Source: Sporolactobacillus kofuensis
GTDB taxonomy: Bacteria > Bacillota > Bacilli > Bacillales > Sporolactobacillaceae
DNA length: 64,000 nt
Direction: 5' to 3'
Assembly: GCF_024125425.1 (NCBI RefSeq)
Contig: NZ_JAMXWN010000011.1
Span: forward strand, 1-64,000
Part shown: positions 1-7,005 of the stretch, piece after piece
Numbering within the stretch: the stretch's first letter is position 1
Layout of the letters: every line of letters begins with the position of its first letter
Made by a program: the position numbers and the translations under genes
Notes under the pieces: model-generated
What the model was told of the DNA's origin: nothing
Databases searched by the model: none
Seen by the model: the letters and a program-made list of their open reading frames with translations, nothing else

Positions 1-33
1 GAGAGTACAAGTAAAGTGAAGATGTTCCATGAA

Positions 34-72
34 ACAAAACCCTTTCGATACGATCAATCGAAAGGGTTTTGT
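34..72 (-). terminator. Intrinsic terminator after rsgA
   Basis: A perfect 16-bp stem (34-49 with 57-72) with a 7-base loop lies 22 bases beyond the rsgA stop. The stem ends in T-rich arms on both strands, so it may work in both directions. Confidence 0.8.
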
Positions 73-94
73 TATGTTCACGTTAAAAAAGTAT

Positions 95-1150
95 TCAGTG
101 CTTGCGTCGCATTGCCGTATGGATTTTTTTCCAGCGTGCTTTTTCTTTGAGCCGTTCTTGGACATCTGTTTTTCGCCTAATGAACGCGAGCTCACGTTGC
201 AGTTTGAGATAACTGTTATAGCGCTCCTGTGTCAAATGGCCATCAGTCAAGGCATGCTGTACAGCGCAACCCGGTTCATTTTGATGAGTGCAATCATGAA
301 ATCGACAGTGTGCTGCCAATTGCTCAATATCGGAAAAACTGTGGTCAAGCGACTGATCTGAAGCGGTCCAAAGTTGCAATTCCCTCATGCCAGGAGTGTC
401 GATAATTACACCACCGTCAGGAACGACAATCAACTCGCGATTGGTGGTTGTGTGTCGGCCACGATCATCATCTTCACGAACTGTATTCACTTTTTGGACA
501 ACTTTGTCGCAAAGCCAGTTGGTTAATGTCGATTTTCCGGCACCTGAAGACCCGAGGAAGACAGCCGTTTGGCCGGTACCTAAATAAGTCTTTAGTTGCT
601 CTTTTCCGAAATCTTTGACTGCGCTAACCGGAAGAATTGGGACGCCAAAAGCAACGTCCTCAACTTCAGCCATTTTCACGTGAAGATCAGAGCATAGATC
701 AGCTTTGCTAAGTACGATGACTGGATTTGCACCACTTTCCCATGCCATCGTTAAATAGCGTTCCAGTCTGCGACTATTAAAATCATGGTTGAGTGCCATA
801 ACGAGAAATACGGTATCCATGTTGGCGGCAACGATTTGCTCAACGGTTGTTACGCCTGCTGATTTTCTTGAAAATTTGCTGAACCGAGGGAGGATGCGGT
901 GGATCGTCGCTCGGTTCTCATCGGGACGCGCACTGATGACAACCCAGTCACCAACCGCAGGAAAATCCTGGCGATCGATTGCTTGATGACGCATCTTCCC
1001 CGATATTTCAGCTAAGTATTGATCATGATCAGTAACCAGTTTGTACTGCCCTTTGTATTCTGAGCTGATCCGACCAACGGTTTGGTTCGGATCGAGATGA
1101 AGCGGTTCATTTTCTTGATGCTGATTCCAGCCATATTTTGTTAAGTTCAA
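95..1150 (-). CDS. rsgA: Ribosome small-subunit-dependent GTPase A (RsgA/YjeQ family)
   Basis: Cytoplasmic GTPase that acts in late maturation of the 30S ribosomal subunit. The family's circularly permuted GTPase order is visible: an NKxD-equivalent SKAD near residue 150, the P-loop GSSGAGKST near 200, DTPGMREL near 250, then a zinc-binding C/H cluster (CRFHDCTHQNEPGC) near 285 and a basic C-terminal helix. An N-terminal OB-fold precedes the GTPase. I place the start at a TTG codon (residue 31 of the longest open frame) because GGAGGA lies seven bases upstream and the upstream residues look non-coding. This gives 351 residues, longer than the roughly 300 of the canonical copy, which in Bacillus sits beside prkC. 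With no prkC or rpe here, it may be a second RsgA paralogue. It stands alone and ends at a 16-bp hairpin. Confidence 0.9.
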   Translation of the reverse strand: MNLTKYGWNQHQENEPLHLDPNQTVGRISSEYKGQYKLVTDHDQYLAEISGKMRHQAIDRQDFPAVGDWVVISARPDENRATIHRILPRFSKFSRKSAGVTTVEQIVAANMDTVFLVMALNHDFNSRRLERYLTMAWESGANPVIVLSKADLCSDLHVKMAEVEDVAFGVPILPVSAVKDFGKEQLKTYLGTGQTAVFLGSSGAGKSTLTNWLCDKVVQKVNTVREDDDRGRHTTTNRELIVVPDGGVIIDTPGMRELQLWTASDQSLDHSFSDIEQLAAHCRFHDCTHQNEPGCAVQHALTDGHLTQERYNSYLKLQRELAFIRRKTDVQERLKEKARWKKIHTAMRRKH

Positions 1151-1196
1151 ATGGTCTTCCTCCAAATGTAATGAGATTGAGAATAAAAAGGTCTGT

Positions 1197-1377
1197 CTCA
1201 AAAGGGTGTCGAACTTAACCCTTGCTCGGGTTGCTCGCATCAGCTAGGACAGCCGCGGGCGATCCGGGAGCCCTTCTCGTAGAACTTTTAAAGACAGCGG
1301 GGGTCTCCTCTGGCTCTTTCTCCCGCAGGAGTCTCGCACCAGCGCACTTAATTCTCCATAGTCAACAGACTTTTGAG
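1197..1377 (-). repeat. Interspersed GC-rich repeat, copy A1
   Basis: On the minus strand this carries the shared blocks of the family: gagactcctgcggga, then a ccccgc block, then ggatcgcccgcggctgtcc. The element is flanked by inverted 8-mers ctcaaaag (1197-1204) and cttttgag (1370-1377). It begins directly after the minus-strand terminator at 1386-1412. Other copies are near 5580, 16741, 30841, 54341 and 58513, with a fragment near 11701. Confidence 0.75.
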
Positions 1378-1385
1378 CCACAAAA

Positions 1386-1412
1386 AAAGACCATGCACAC
1401 GGCATGGTCTTT
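1386..1412 (-). terminator. Intrinsic terminator of the small minus-strand unit
   Basis: An 11-bp perfect stem (1386-1396 with 1402-1412) is followed on the minus strand by a run of T (complement of 1382-1388). It ends the transcript that starts near 1589. Confidence 0.85.
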
Positions 1413-1448
1413 CGATCACGAGATGAAAAGACGCCTTGTGTCAGGCCT

Positions 1449-1504
1449 CCGGTCCCTTATCTTCATTTCATTGGATTCAGATGCTTCGATGAAGAGGGGA
1501 CCGG
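1449..1504 (-). ncRNA. Long hairpin within the small minus-strand transcript
   Basis: Arms 1449-1456 and 1497-1504 form eight perfect base pairs (ccggtccc/gggaccgg). A second helix, cttcat 1461-1466 with atgaag 1489-1494, sits inside. It lies between the small open frame and the terminator of the same transcript, so it is likely the structural core of a leader or small RNA. Confidence 0.5.
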
Positions 1505-1554
1505 TGGCAATAAGCAATGAGATTGGTTAAATCGTTCTGCATGTGATTAGCCAT
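1477..1554 (-). CDS. Possible 25-residue leader peptide or small protein
   Basis: An ATG-initiated frame of 25 codons begins eight bases after a purine-rich ribosome site (aggaagggga). It encodes a short hydrophilic peptide starting MANHMQNDLT and ending RSPLHRSI. It resembles no family I recognise. It sits inside a compact unit: a consensus promoter upstream, a long hairpin overlapping its 3' half (1449-1504), and a terminator at 1386-1412. The sequence gtcccct inside the frame (1495-1501) can pair either with the aggggac of its own ribosome site (1562-1568) or with the ggga of the downstream hairpin arm, which is the layout of a translation-sensing leader. It could equally be a non-coding RNA in which the frame is chance. 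Confidence 0.4.
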   Translation of the reverse strand: MANHMQNDLTNLIAYCHRSPLHRSI

Positions 1555-1595
1555 AATACAAGTCCCCTTCCTCTAAAAATCATATTTACGCATTC

Positions 1596-1624
1596 ATTAT
1601 ATACGGTCGTCAGTGCATTGTAAA
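1596..1624 (-). promoter_or_regulatory. Sigma-A promoter of the small minus-strand unit
   Basis: On the minus strand TTTACA (1624-1619) and TATAAT (1601-1596) are separated by exactly 17 bases. This is among the best sigma-A matches in the window, and it supports a real transcript of about 200 nt ending at the terminator near 1386. Confidence 0.7.
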
Positions 1625-1730
1625 GCATACACAAGTCATGGGGGGGACGGGCTTCGCATAGAATAATTTAGAATAACCAAATGATCATCATGCCTACGTA
1701 AAGGTGACTGTTGAGGAAGGATCGATCCCG

Positions 1731-2762
1731 ATGAGAAAAAAACTGATTGGTATCTTACAAGTAGCAGCAACATTTATTGGAACGGTCATCGGTGCCGGTT
1801 TCGCTTCAGGACGGGAAATCCTTCAGTTTTTTACACAATATCAAGCATTCGGTACCATTGGTTCACTGCTAAGCGGTGCGCTTATCGCTTGGATCGGTAC
1901 CAAAATGATGCTCTATGCAAGGCGGATCGATGCTTATTCGTTTAATGACTTAACATCAGCATTATTTGGTGATCGGATTGGCGCTTTGATCCAGTCCTTA
2001 CTGTTTTTTATTATATTTGGAATTACAGGTGTTATGCTTGCCGGAAGCGGTGCTGTCTTTCAAGAACAATTGGGTTGGGAGCGCCAGATCGGTATCCTCG
2101 TGGCTGTTTTGATTAGCTTTATGTTTTTACTAAAAGGCGTCCGTGGCCTATTGTTTGTTAATTCTCTTGTTGTCCCACTGATGATCGGCTTCGTGCTGAT
2201 GACCTTCTGGGCAAATCGAGCAGGAGTACCCTATTTTACAAAAAGTGGGCCGGTTAGTTGGTTTATTCCTGCCATAAATTATGCTGCGTTTAATCTGTCA
2301 ACCGCGCTCGTTGTGCTTGTTCCATTGGCTAAGGAATTCAAGGACGAACAAGTGCTGAAATATGGTGGCTGGCTCGGCGGCGCAGGTTTGGGGCTGCTCT
2401 TGTTCCTTTCACATCTTATGATGGTGGGCAAGTCGGATCTCTTTTTCTATGAATTACCAATGGCGGAATTGGTACGTCCGCTTGGTGAAACGATGCGTCT
2501 TGCTTTTATCGCAGTCATATTTGGGGAAATTCTTACCACCTTTGTCGGCAATATCTTCGGTCTGTCCAGACAACTGCACAGTGTTGTTCCAAAGATACTT
2601 ACCGTTCGCAAGTCTATGATTCTGTTAACCATCGGTGCGTTCATGATCGCCCAAATTGGCTATGGTGCTTTAGTTGCCACGCTTTACCCACTCTATGGCG
2701 CACTTTGTGCATTTATTTTTATCTATATGTGCTGGGTGCGTCTACCTCAAAAAAACGCATAG
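1731..2762 (+). CDS. YkvI-type integral membrane transporter-like protein
   Basis: A 343-residue protein with about ten hydrophobic segments, consistent with the YkvI family of polytopic membrane proteins distantly related to amino-acid/sodium symporters. The N-terminal half holds the family-typical GTVIGAGFASGREI stretch, a broken first helix like that of the LeuT-fold transporters. Its substrate is unknown. The start at 1731 is chosen because GAGGAAGG precedes it by nine bases; an upstream GTG at 1704 in the same frame has no such site. The gene stands alone, so the context gives no hint of function. Confidence 0.75.
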   Translation: MRKKLIGILQVAATFIGTVIGAGFASGREILQFFTQYQAFGTIGSLLSGALIAWIGTKMMLYARRIDAYSFNDLTSALFGDRIGALIQSLLFFIIFGITGVMLAGSGAVFQEQLGWERQIGILVAVLISFMFLLKGVRGLLFVNSLVVPLMIGFVLMTFWANRAGVPYFTKSGPVSWFIPAINYAAFNLSTALVVLVPLAKEFKDEQVLKYGGWLGGAGLGLLLFLSHLMMVGKSDLFFYELPMAELVRPLGETMRLAFIAVIFGEILTTFVGNIFGLSRQLHSVVPKILTVRKSMILLTIGAFMIAQIGYGALVATLYPLYGALCAFIFIYMCWVRLPQKNA

Positions 2763-2884
2763 AGATTCAAGATTTTTTCCTCCTTTATTCATTATTCATG
2801 AAATAAATGTCGAATCTGAAACGGATAGAAAGAAAAAACAGTTGCATTCTAATAGAGATTATCGTAGGTTTATGTTAGGTATCG

Positions 2885-2904
2885 ATGTTTCACTAAAGAA
2901 ACAT
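2885..2904 (+). promoter_or_regulatory. Inverted repeat upstream of mntH (possible operator)
   Basis: ATGTTTC and GAAACAT are perfect 7-base arms around six bases, 30 bases before the mntH start. It could be a metalloregulator site or a short RNA hairpin. It does not clearly match the known MntR consensus, so the regulator is not assigned. Confidence 0.3.
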
Positions 2905-2934
2905 ATATTCGTTGAGTGAAAAAGGAGGAGAGAC

Positions 2935-4269
2935 ATGTCCGATCTAGATCCGCAGGCGACCGGACTGAATCTATCAGAGGAAAAGATGATGAATAAAAGC
3001 ACATCTTCAGTACGGAATGGTTCTGAACCGCAAACTAAGTCTTTTGATGAGGCAATTGGACAAAAAAAAGGATGGCGTCAGATGTTGCCATTCATCGGAC
3101 CAGCGTTTATCGCAGCAGTTGCCTATATTGATCCCGGAAATTACGCGACAAATATACAGGCAGGCTCTCAATATGGCTATTTGCTTCTATGGGTAGTAGT
3201 GATCTCTAACTTAATGGCAATAGTGATCCAAACGTTATCTGCGAAAATCGGTATTGCGACGGAGCATAATTTGCCGGAAATCATACGGAATCAGTGGCCA
3301 AAAGGTGTATCTGTTTTTTATTGGATTCAAGGCGAAATCATGATTATGGCAACTGATCTTGCTGAATTTATTGGTGCAGCCCTCGGATTTCATCTTGTCT
3401 TTGGCATGCCAATGATTCCGGCAGCCATTTTGACAGCAATTTGTGCGCTGCTGATTCTTACTTTTCAGGTGCGTGGTTATCGATCACTGGAAATGGTGAT
3501 TGCGATGATGGTATTTATCGTTGTTCTTGCGTTCAGCTTTGAAATTTTCTTCTCTTTACCACAATTTAAACCATTCGTTCATGGATTTGTCCCGCAATTT
3601 CAAGGTACGGAGAGTGTGCTGCTTGCAGCAGGAATTCTTGGCGCAACTGTGATGCCTCATGCCATCTATATGCATTCAGGTCTCACTTGCCGCAGGGTGA
3701 TCGGAAGGAATGCAAGCGAAAAAAAGAAAATTTTTCGCTTTGAGTTGGTTGATATCTTGATCGCAATGATCATCGCCGGTGTGATTAATGCTATTATGCT
3801 TGCCGTAGCTGGTTCCACTTTCTTTGGAAAAGAAGTCATCGATGATCTATCCGTAGCATTTCACGGGTTCAGTACCTATCTTGCCCCTGCCGCCGGCATT
3901 CTGTTCGGCATTGGTCTACTTTCTGCCGGCCTGTCTAGTTCTTCAGTGGGTACATTGGCAGGAGACATCATGATGCAAGGCTTTATTCATAAACGGATTC
4001 CGGTCTTTATTCGCCGAATCTGCTCCATGCTCCCACCGCTTATTTTGATCATTTCAGGGGCAAATGCAACAAAAGCATTGGTCATGAGTCAAGTTGTACT
4101 GTCATTCGGGATTGCATTAGCAATCATTCCGCTGATCATCTTTACAAGCAAAAAAACGATTATGGGCCCACTTGTCAATCGCAAAGGGACAACTTTAACC
4201 GCATGGGGCATCGCAATGATTGTTATCTGCTTGAATGTCTTCCTTCTTTATCAAACATTTTTTGTTTAA
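2935..4269 (+). CDS. mntH: NRAMP-family divalent metal (Mn2+/Fe2+) transporter
   Basis: Proton-coupled importer of manganese and related metals in the cytoplasmic membrane. The 444-residue sequence has eleven or so membrane segments and both metal-binding signatures: DPGNYATN in the first helix (near residue 66) and the MPHAIYMHS motif of the sixth helix (near residue 240). The first 45 residues are hydrophilic and longer than in many homologues. The ATG at 2935 follows a strong aaaggaggag site. No metal-regulated partner is adjacent, and an inverted repeat sits just upstream. Confidence 0.92.
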   Translation: MSDLDPQATGLNLSEEKMMNKSTSSVRNGSEPQTKSFDEAIGQKKGWRQMLPFIGPAFIAAVAYIDPGNYATNIQAGSQYGYLLLWVVVISNLMAIVIQTLSAKIGIATEHNLPEIIRNQWPKGVSVFYWIQGEIMIMATDLAEFIGAALGFHLVFGMPMIPAAILTAICALLILTFQVRGYRSLEMVIAMMVFIVVLAFSFEIFFSLPQFKPFVHGFVPQFQGTESVLLAAGILGATVMPHAIYMHSGLTCRRVIGRNASEKKKIFRFELVDILIAMIIAGVINAIMLAVAGSTFFGKEVIDDLSVAFHGFSTYLAPAAGILFGIGLLSAGLSSSSVGTLAGDIMMQGFIHKRIPVFIRRICSMLPPLILIISGANATKALVMSQVVLSFGIALAIIPLIIFTSKKTIMGPLVNRKGTTLTAWGIAMIVICLNVFLLYQTFFV

Positions 4270-4336
4270 TTTAATGTTCGACTGAAAATATGGGCACAAT
4301 CAAAATATTGTTCACAGGATTATTGAATTTGTGAAA

Positions 4337-4366
4337 TTGACTTTATGGCAGAAAATGACGTAAAAT
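4337..4366 (+). promoter_or_regulatory. Sigma-A promoter of lacD
   Basis: TTGACT at 4337-4342 and TAAAAT at 4361-4366 are spaced by 18 bases, leaving a leader of about 105 nt. Within the leader, ggaca/tgtcc at 4441-4455 forms a small inverted repeat just before the ribosome site. Confidence 0.6.
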
Positions 4367-4479
4367 GAAGCTTGTGAGATAAAAACGATTGTCCGCTTAA
4401 TTGATAGCGTGACGGGTATTTTTCGTTTACTTATAGTAAGGGACATTAATTGTCCAATAATATCCTGGAGGTATAGATA

Positions 4480-5487
4480 ATGGTTAAAATGTCTAAAGGC
4501 AAGTTCGAATTTCTTGAACAACTGTCTGACAAGAATGGTGTTATCGCTGCATTGGCAATCGACCAACGTGGTTCTTTGAAGAGAATGATCGGTGCTGCTA
4601 AGGGCTCTGACGCATCTATTCAAGAACTTTCAGATTTCAAAACGCTCGTATCAAGAGAACTGACTCCATACGCAAGCGCCATTCTGCTTGACCCTGAATA
4701 TGGTATTCCTGCCGGCAAAGCACGCGCAGCATCTTGCGGTTTGCTGACTTCTTATGAAAAAACAGGTTATGATGCTACAGAACCTGGCCGTATTCCTGAC
4801 CTTCTTCCAAACTGGTCAGTAAAACGCATTAAAGAAAACGGCGGTACTGCTGTTAAACTGCTCGTTTACTTTGATCCGGATGAACCAGATGAAATCAATG
4901 ATGTGAAGAAAGCATTCGTAGAACGTATCGGTTCTGAATGTAAAGCAGAAGATATTCCGCTGTTCTTCGAAATCGTTACTTACGATGAAAAAATTACGGA
5001 CAAAGAAGAATATGCTAAAGTTAAACCTCAAAAGGTTCTTGATTCTATCAAGATCTTCACACAGGAACGCTATGGCATTGACGTCCTCAAACTTGAAGTT
5101 CCAGTTGACATGAGCCGTGTAGAAGGCGTTGGCGAAAACGCTCCTGTTTACACAGCTGAAGAAGCTAAGAACTACTTCCTCGAAGTTGACAAACTGACAA
5201 CAATTCCTTACATCTGGCTGAGTGCAGGTGTTTCCACTGAATTGTTCCAGAAGACACTTGTGTTTGCACATGATGCAGGCGCTAAATATAATGGCGTTCT
5301 TTGTGGCCGTGCAACATGGCGTGACGGCGTTGAAGCTTACGGCAAGGGCGGAGAAAAAGGCGCTGTTGAATGGCTTCAATCACAAGGTAGAAAGAACGTT
5401 GAAGAACTTAACGCAATTCTTGCTGAAAATGCAACTCCTTGGTATGAAAAATTCGGCGGCAAAGATAAGATCGAAGTCGTTGACTAA
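4480..5487 (+). CDS. lacD: Tagatose 1,6-diphosphate aldolase
   Basis: Class I aldolase that splits tagatose 1,6-bisphosphate into dihydroxyacetone phosphate and glyceraldehyde 3-phosphate in the galactose/lactose tagatose pathway; members of the family also accept fructose bisphosphate. The 335-residue length fits LacD (about 326). The N-terminal KNGVIAALAIDQRGSLKRM and the central KLEVPVDMSRVEG stretches are typical, the latter carrying the Schiff-base lysine region. Codon choice is markedly biased towards common codons, implying high expression. The gene is monocistronic, with a strong promoter, a ctggaggt ribosome site and a strong terminator. The other lac genes (lacA, lacB, lacC) are absent from the window. 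A lacX-like epimerase lies far away at 32.9 kb. Confidence 0.9.
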   Translation: MVKMSKGKFEFLEQLSDKNGVIAALAIDQRGSLKRMIGAAKGSDASIQELSDFKTLVSRELTPYASAILLDPEYGIPAGKARAASCGLLTSYEKTGYDATEPGRIPDLLPNWSVKRIKENGGTAVKLLVYFDPDEPDEINDVKKAFVERIGSECKAEDIPLFFEIVTYDEKITDKEEYAKVKPQKVLDSIKIFTQERYGIDVLKLEVPVDMSRVEGVGENAPVYTAEEAKNYFLEVDKLTTIPYIWLSAGVSTELFQKTLVFAHDAGAKYNGVLCGRATWRDGVEAYGKGGEKGAVEWLQSQGRKNVEELNAILAENATPWYEKFGGKDKIEVVD

Positions 5488-5514
5488 TTTGCTAAGAGCA
5501 AATGAACAAATGGA

Positions 5515-5547
5515 AGGCGCAACAGATTTATTCTGTTGCGCCTTTTT
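5515..5547 (+). terminator. Intrinsic terminator after lacD
   Basis: A 12-bp perfect stem (5515-5526 with 5532-5543) with a 5-base loop is followed by five T. Confidence 0.92.
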
Positions 5548-5579
5548 CATTTTGAGAAAAGAACGTATAAGTCTATGCT

Positions 5580-5790
5580 TTTAAAGCAAGAGGTTATGAA
5601 CAAGATGCGTAGGTGCGATATTCCTGCGGGACCGTTGACGAGAGCCAAGTGAAACCCCACAGATTACTGGTTGTTAGAGGAGGGTTACGGATCACCCTCG
5701 GCTGTCCTAGTTGATACGAGCAAGCGGAGCGTCAACAAAATTGGGCATTGCATAAGGACCAAGCATACCCGGTTTTCTTAGAACCTTTGA
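5580..5790 (+). repeat. Interspersed GC-rich repeat, copy A2
   Basis: Contains the blocks ggtgcgatattcctgcggg, aaccccacagatt, gaggagggttacggatcacc and ctcggctgtcctagttgat. The last matches copy A1 closely. It starts about 35 bases after the lacD terminator and reads in the same direction as lacD. The left flank aaagcaagaggtt recurs in copy A5. Confidence 0.75.
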
Positions 5791-5859
5791 AATTATTTTT
5801 AGACGAACCCCTTATATATGATTAATGAAGCGAAAATTATTTTTCAGAAGTTGACTAGT

Positions 5860-5909
5860 GTTTCCATTAATTGGAAACTATTCACAACTTATGATGGACA
5901 TGATATGAT
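5860..5909 (+). promoter_or_regulatory. Promoter and upstream palindrome of the first LCP gene
   Basis: TTCACA at 5881-5886 and TATGAT at 5904-5909 are 17 bases apart, with a TG extension of the -10 box. Immediately upstream lies a perfect inverted repeat GTTTCCA (5860-5866) / TGGAAAC (5872-5878), which could be an operator. Confidence 0.5.
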
Positions 5910-5964
5910 CTCTTAAGTAATGTCCATAAATTAATGATGACTATATAGGAAAAGGGAAGAGACT

Positions 5965-6876
5965 ATGAAAAAAAAGATTTTACTGACGATCGGAAGCATC
6001 ATTGTCGTCCTTGTTGCGGCAGGTACTGGCTACTTTTGGTGGATGTACCATTCGGTCGCTTCAACTGCTGGTAATATGTACGAGACTTCCGGTGGCAAAG
6101 GAAACCACGATGCCGTTTCTCAGAAGAAGCCAATCAGTTTGCTGTTACTTGGTGTGGATGAAAGAAAAGGAGATCGCGGACGTTCGGATACCATCATCGC
6201 GACGACTTTGAACCCGAAGACGAAAACGATGCAAATGATTTCGATTCCTCGTGATACACGAACAGAGATTATCGGTCATGGAACCGTCGACAAAATCAAT
6301 GCAGCCTATGCGTTTGGCGGTACTCAGATGGCAGAAAATACCGTGAAAAATTTTGTTGGTGACATTCCATTTGATTTTTACGTTAAAATCAACATGGAAG
6401 GCATGCGTGATCTTGTTGACGCAGTCGGCGGTGTAACTGTAAATAATAAACTCGACTGGTATGATGAAGGCTATTATAAGAAGGGCTATCACTATGCACG
6501 CGGAGAGATCAATTTGGATACCGGTGCAAAAGCAATGGGCTATGTACGGATGCGCCACTTGGATCCGCAAGGAGATTTTGGACGTAACCAAAGACAACGT
6601 GACGTCATTATGGCAATCATCAATAAAATGGCGAACATATCCTCAGTTTCCCGCTACACACAAATTCTTAATGCGCTCGGGAGCAATGTGAAGACGAACC
6701 TGACCTTTGATGATATGAAAAATTTGGCATTTAATTATCGAGATGCTCGCAAACACACGATCAACTATGAAGTTAAGGGACAAGGCCAGAATATCAATGG
6801 CCTGTACTATCTTGTGGTCGGTGCTGCTGAGAAGCAAAGAGTGCATGACATGATCGAGCAACAATTAAACAATTAA
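5965..6876 (+). CDS. LytR-CpsA-Psr (LCP) family cell-wall glycopolymer transferase
   Basis: Membrane-anchored enzyme of the TagT/U/V family, which moves teichoic acid or other lipid-linked polymers to peptidoglycan outside the cell. Residues 5-28 form one transmembrane anchor with a short cytoplasmic N-terminus. The LCP domain follows, with LLLLGVDERKGDRGRSDTII near 60 and ISIPRDTRTEI near 93, the arginines and aspartates that bind the polyprenyl diphosphate head. The MRHLDPQGDFGRNQRQRDV stretch near 195 is the third conserved block. At 303 residues it is of normal size. It is transcribed alone from its own promoter. A second family member is at 17.2 kb, near tagO and tagA. Confidence 0.9.
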   Translation: MKKKILLTIGSIIVVLVAAGTGYFWWMYHSVASTAGNMYETSGGKGNHDAVSQKKPISLLLLGVDERKGDRGRSDTIIATTLNPKTKTMQMISIPRDTRTEIIGHGTVDKINAAYAFGGTQMAENTVKNFVGDIPFDFYVKINMEGMRDLVDAVGGVTVNNKLDWYDEGYYKKGYHYARGEINLDTGAKAMGYVRMRHLDPQGDFGRNQRQRDVIMAIINKMANISSVSRYTQILNALGSNVKTNLTFDDMKNLAFNYRDARKHTINYEVKGQGQNINGLYYLVVGAAEKQRVHDMIEQQLNN

Positions 6877-6899
6877 GTATAATATAAGTGGATCAATTA

Positions 6900-6933
6900 A
6901 AACGGGCACCTGATGGCAATCAGGTGCCCGTTT
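6900..6933 (+). terminator. Intrinsic terminator between convergent LCP and HD-GYP genes
   Basis: A 15-bp perfect stem (6900-6914 with 6919-6933) with a 4-base loop lies between convergent genes and likely serves the plus-strand LCP gene, possibly both. Confidence 0.85.
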
Positions 6934-7005
6934 GTTACAATAATCAAATGTATGACTTGTAAAAACTAAAGAAATCTTTATCTGATTCTTTTAAATAGAA
7001 TCGAA

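Noticed and set aside
1222-1530. Plus-strand open frame of 102 codons between rsgA and the YkvI-type gene
   Set aside because: It runs through repeat copy A1, the minus-strand terminator and the small minus-strand unit; no ribosome site and a low-complexity composition.
4816-5379. Minus-strand frame of 187 codons inside lacD
   Set aside because: Shadow of a strongly expressed, codon-biased gene; no start signal or homology.
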